From CAWBQO01 sp963790965 (lineage in GTDB: Bacteria; Bacteroidota; Rhodothermia; Rhodothermales; DASSAV01), in NCBI GenBank assembly GCA_963790965.1, contig CAWBQO010000001.1:434001-498000 (forward strand): 64,000 nt of DNA, written 5' to 3'. The translations under genes were made by a program, and so were the position numbers. Shown in pieces: positions 62,633 to 64,000 of the stretch; the stretch's first letter is position 1, and every line of letters starts with the position of its first letter. Under the pieces are notes generated by a model, which was given only the letters and a program-made list of their open reading frames with translations, had not been told where the DNA came from and made no database searches.

Positions 62633-63685
62633 ATGATCAAGGAATGGCAAAGATGCCGGAGTCAAGCAAGCGACCTGACGCTTCGCGGCCTGATCGCTGC
62701 AGCAGTAGTGATCCTGAGCCTCTATCCGGCAAGCGCTACTGCGCAAACAGGCGACACGTTCGCGAATCCCATCATCTCTTCCCAGAGCGCGCCGGACCCG
62801 TGGGTCGTCTACAAGGACGGCTGGTACTATCTTACCGCAACCTTCGAACCCGACGGCGGCCTCTGGGTCTGGAAGTCGCGCACGCTGACGGGCTTTGAGG
62901 ACGCGGAAAAGGTAAAGGTGTGGACCGCCCCTGCAACGGGCCCGCAGAGCAAGCAGATCTGGGCACCGGAGCTGCACTACCTGCAGGGTAAGTGGTACCT
63001 CTATTACACCGCCAGCGACGGCACCGACAGCAACCACCGCCACTACGTCCTCGAAAGCGTCACGCAGGATCCCCTGGGCGACTACGTGGACCGCGGGCGG
63101 GTGGACCCCGCACTCGACGCCTACGCCATCGATGGGAGCGTGATCGAGACGCCGGGGGGCGATCTGTACTGGGTCTACACGACGCACGGACTCGAGATCG
63201 CGCCGATGCGGAACCCGTGGACGGTCGACGGCAGTCGCCGCGTCAAGCTCGCCGAACCGCAGTTCGCGTGGGAGCGCGGGTGGATCGAAGCGCCGGAAGC
63301 CTTGTACCACCGGGGCGACCTCTTCCTGATCTACTCCGCCGGCCATAGCGCAACGCCGCACTACGTCCTCGGGATGCTGCGCCACCACGGCGGCGACCTG
63401 CTCGACCCTGCCACCTGGAGCCGCTCGACGGTCCCGGTGTTCAAACCAACCGTGCTGCCCGAGGGAGCCGTCTATACGACCGGCCATTGCAGCTTCACCA
63501 CGTCGCCGGACGGATCTGAAAACTGGATCGTTTATCATGGCAAGGACTGGCGCGATCCGGCGGTGGGCGGCTTCGAGGGAAGGCTGCTCCGGGCGCAGCC
63601 GTTCACCTGGAGGGCCGATGGAACGCCGGACTTCGGCGCACCCGTCCCGAGCGGCGTGCCTATCGCCGTGCCGTCAGGTCAGTAA
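62633..63685 (+). CDS. Secreted GH43 arabinofuranosidase/arabinanase-type enzyme
   Basis: 350 residues with a signal peptide (hydrophobic LIAAAVVILSLYP, ending ATAQ). GH43 residues: base Asp in SAPDPWVVYKDGWYYL, QIWAPELHYLQGKWYLYYTA, Asp in YAIDGSVIETPGGDLYW, acid Glu in WIEAPEALYHRGDLFLIY, and HCSFTTSPDGSENWIVYHGK. The end, FGAPVPSGVPI, matches that of the GH43 at 57130-58200, so these two are related. The frame is intact. It follows the large GH43 by 131 bases and precedes GH2 by 26. Confidence 0.9.
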   Translation: MIKEWQRCRSQASDLTLRGLIAAAVVILSLYPASATAQTGDTFANPIISSQSAPDPWVVYKDGWYYLTATFEPDGGLWVWKSRTLTGFEDAEKVKVWTAPATGPQSKQIWAPELHYLQGKWYLYYTASDGTDSNHRHYVLESVTQDPLGDYVDRGRVDPALDAYAIDGSVIETPGGDLYWVYTTHGLEIAPMRNPWTVDGSRRVKLAEPQFAWERGWIEAPEALYHRGDLFLIYSAGHSATPHYVLGMLRHHGGDLLDPATWSRSTVPVFKPTVLPEGAVYTTGHCSFTTSPDGSENWIVYHGKDWRDPAVGGFEGRLLRAQPFTWRADGTPDFGAPVPSGVPIAVPSGQ

Positions 63686-63711
63686 TCAACAACAGCAAAA
63701 GTACCCAAGAC

Positions 63712-64000
63712 ATGAAAAGACTGCTTTCGATTTTCCGGATATGCGCGGTCGCGCTGCTGCTGGGCGGACTCGCCCTCAGCGGCACGGCTTCCGCCCAGTC
63801 TGTCGATTCTCCCATTCCGCTGCCCGAACACCCGCGCCCCGATTTCACCCGCGCGGACTGGATGAACCTCAACGGCGCGTGGGACTTCCAGTTTGATGCC
63901 GCCGACCAGGGCCAGTCCCAGGGCTGGCAGCGAACCGGGCTGCCTTCGCCGCAGACCATTCTCGTGCCCTTCCCGTGGGGATCGCCGCTCTCCGGCGTTA
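63712..64000 (+). CDS. GH2-family glycosidase, N-terminal part (cut by window end)
   Basis: The first 96 codons of a secreted protein. The leader MKRLLSIFRICAVALLLGGL ends SGTASAQ. Then HPRPDFTRADWMNLNGAWDF and TILVPFPWGSPLSG match the N-terminal sugar-binding domain of GH2 enzymes (beta-galactosidase, beta-glucuronidase, alpha-L-arabinopyranosidase-type). The catalytic barrel is outside the window. In this PUL a beta-galactosidase for pectic galactan is sensible, linking to the nearby gal operon. Confidence 0.8.
   Translation, partial: MKRLLSIFRICAVALLLGGLALSGTASAQSVDSPIPLPEHPRPDFTRADWMNLNGAWDFQFDAADQGQSQGWQRTGLPSPQTILVPFPWGSPLSGV

Overview
The window is about 64 kb of high-GC DNA from a carbohydrate-degrading Bacteroidota-type bacterium. 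SusC/SusD outer-membrane pairs, lipoprotein-anchored and Sec-secreted glycosidases, a Bacteroidota-style TAnnTTTG promoter and high GC together suggest the Rhodothermota/Rhodothermia side of the phylum; this placement is inference. No rRNA, tRNA, CRISPR array or insertion sequence was recognised.

Layout. 0-2.3 kb holds a chemoreceptor. 2.7-24.3 kb is one long minus-strand arabinan locus, read from high to low coordinates: CE1-type esterase, GH43, SusC, SusD, GH51, three GH43, GH51, a LacI regulator, then L-arabinose catabolism (FucI-like isomerase, araB, araD) and a sodium/sugar symporter. 24.7-28.4 kb (plus) is GH97-kduI-kduD, linking to the uronate end of pectin breakdown. 28.6-35.1 kb holds trkA, a sugar acetyltransferase, and one soluble NarX-type kinase among three NarL-type response regulators. 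35.1-39.3 kb is a replication/partition module: long palindromes, parA, parB, an iteron array and a Rep_3-type initiator. 39.5-41.9 kb makes UDP-glucuronate and UDP-xylose. 42-46.3 kb has a MalT/LuxR-type and a ROK regulator. 46.3-51.8 kb is a Leloir galactose operon (lacI-galM-galT-galE-galK). From 52.4 kb to the window end a second PUL runs on the plus strand: SusC, SusD, GH43, a sialidase-fold enzyme, two more GH43 and a GH2 cut by the window edge.

How it fits together: the two PULs strip arabinan (and probably galactan) side chains from pectin outside the cell and in the periplasm; SusC/SusD and the symporter import products; araA-like/araB/araD and gal enzymes feed arabinose and galactose into central metabolism; KduI/KduD process unsaturated uronates. 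An origin with parAB in the middle suggests the contig is a secondary replicon (megaplasmid or chromid), or a chromosome carrying an integrated one.

The most notable signals are: (1) an iteron origin with six sites at 21-22 bp period plus four inverted sites at 42-43 bp period; (2) two identical parS-like palindromes upstream of parA; (3) a 15-bp operator-like motif placed 5 bp upstream of the -35 box at two arabinan promoters, with a related site at araA; (4) a FucI-family isomerase in place of classical AraA. Quality caution: genes at 2.7-8, 10-11.2 and 55.06-59.2 kb, plus single spots at 15.4 and 60.45 kb, are broken by clustered small indels that look like sequencing or assembly error rather than decay.
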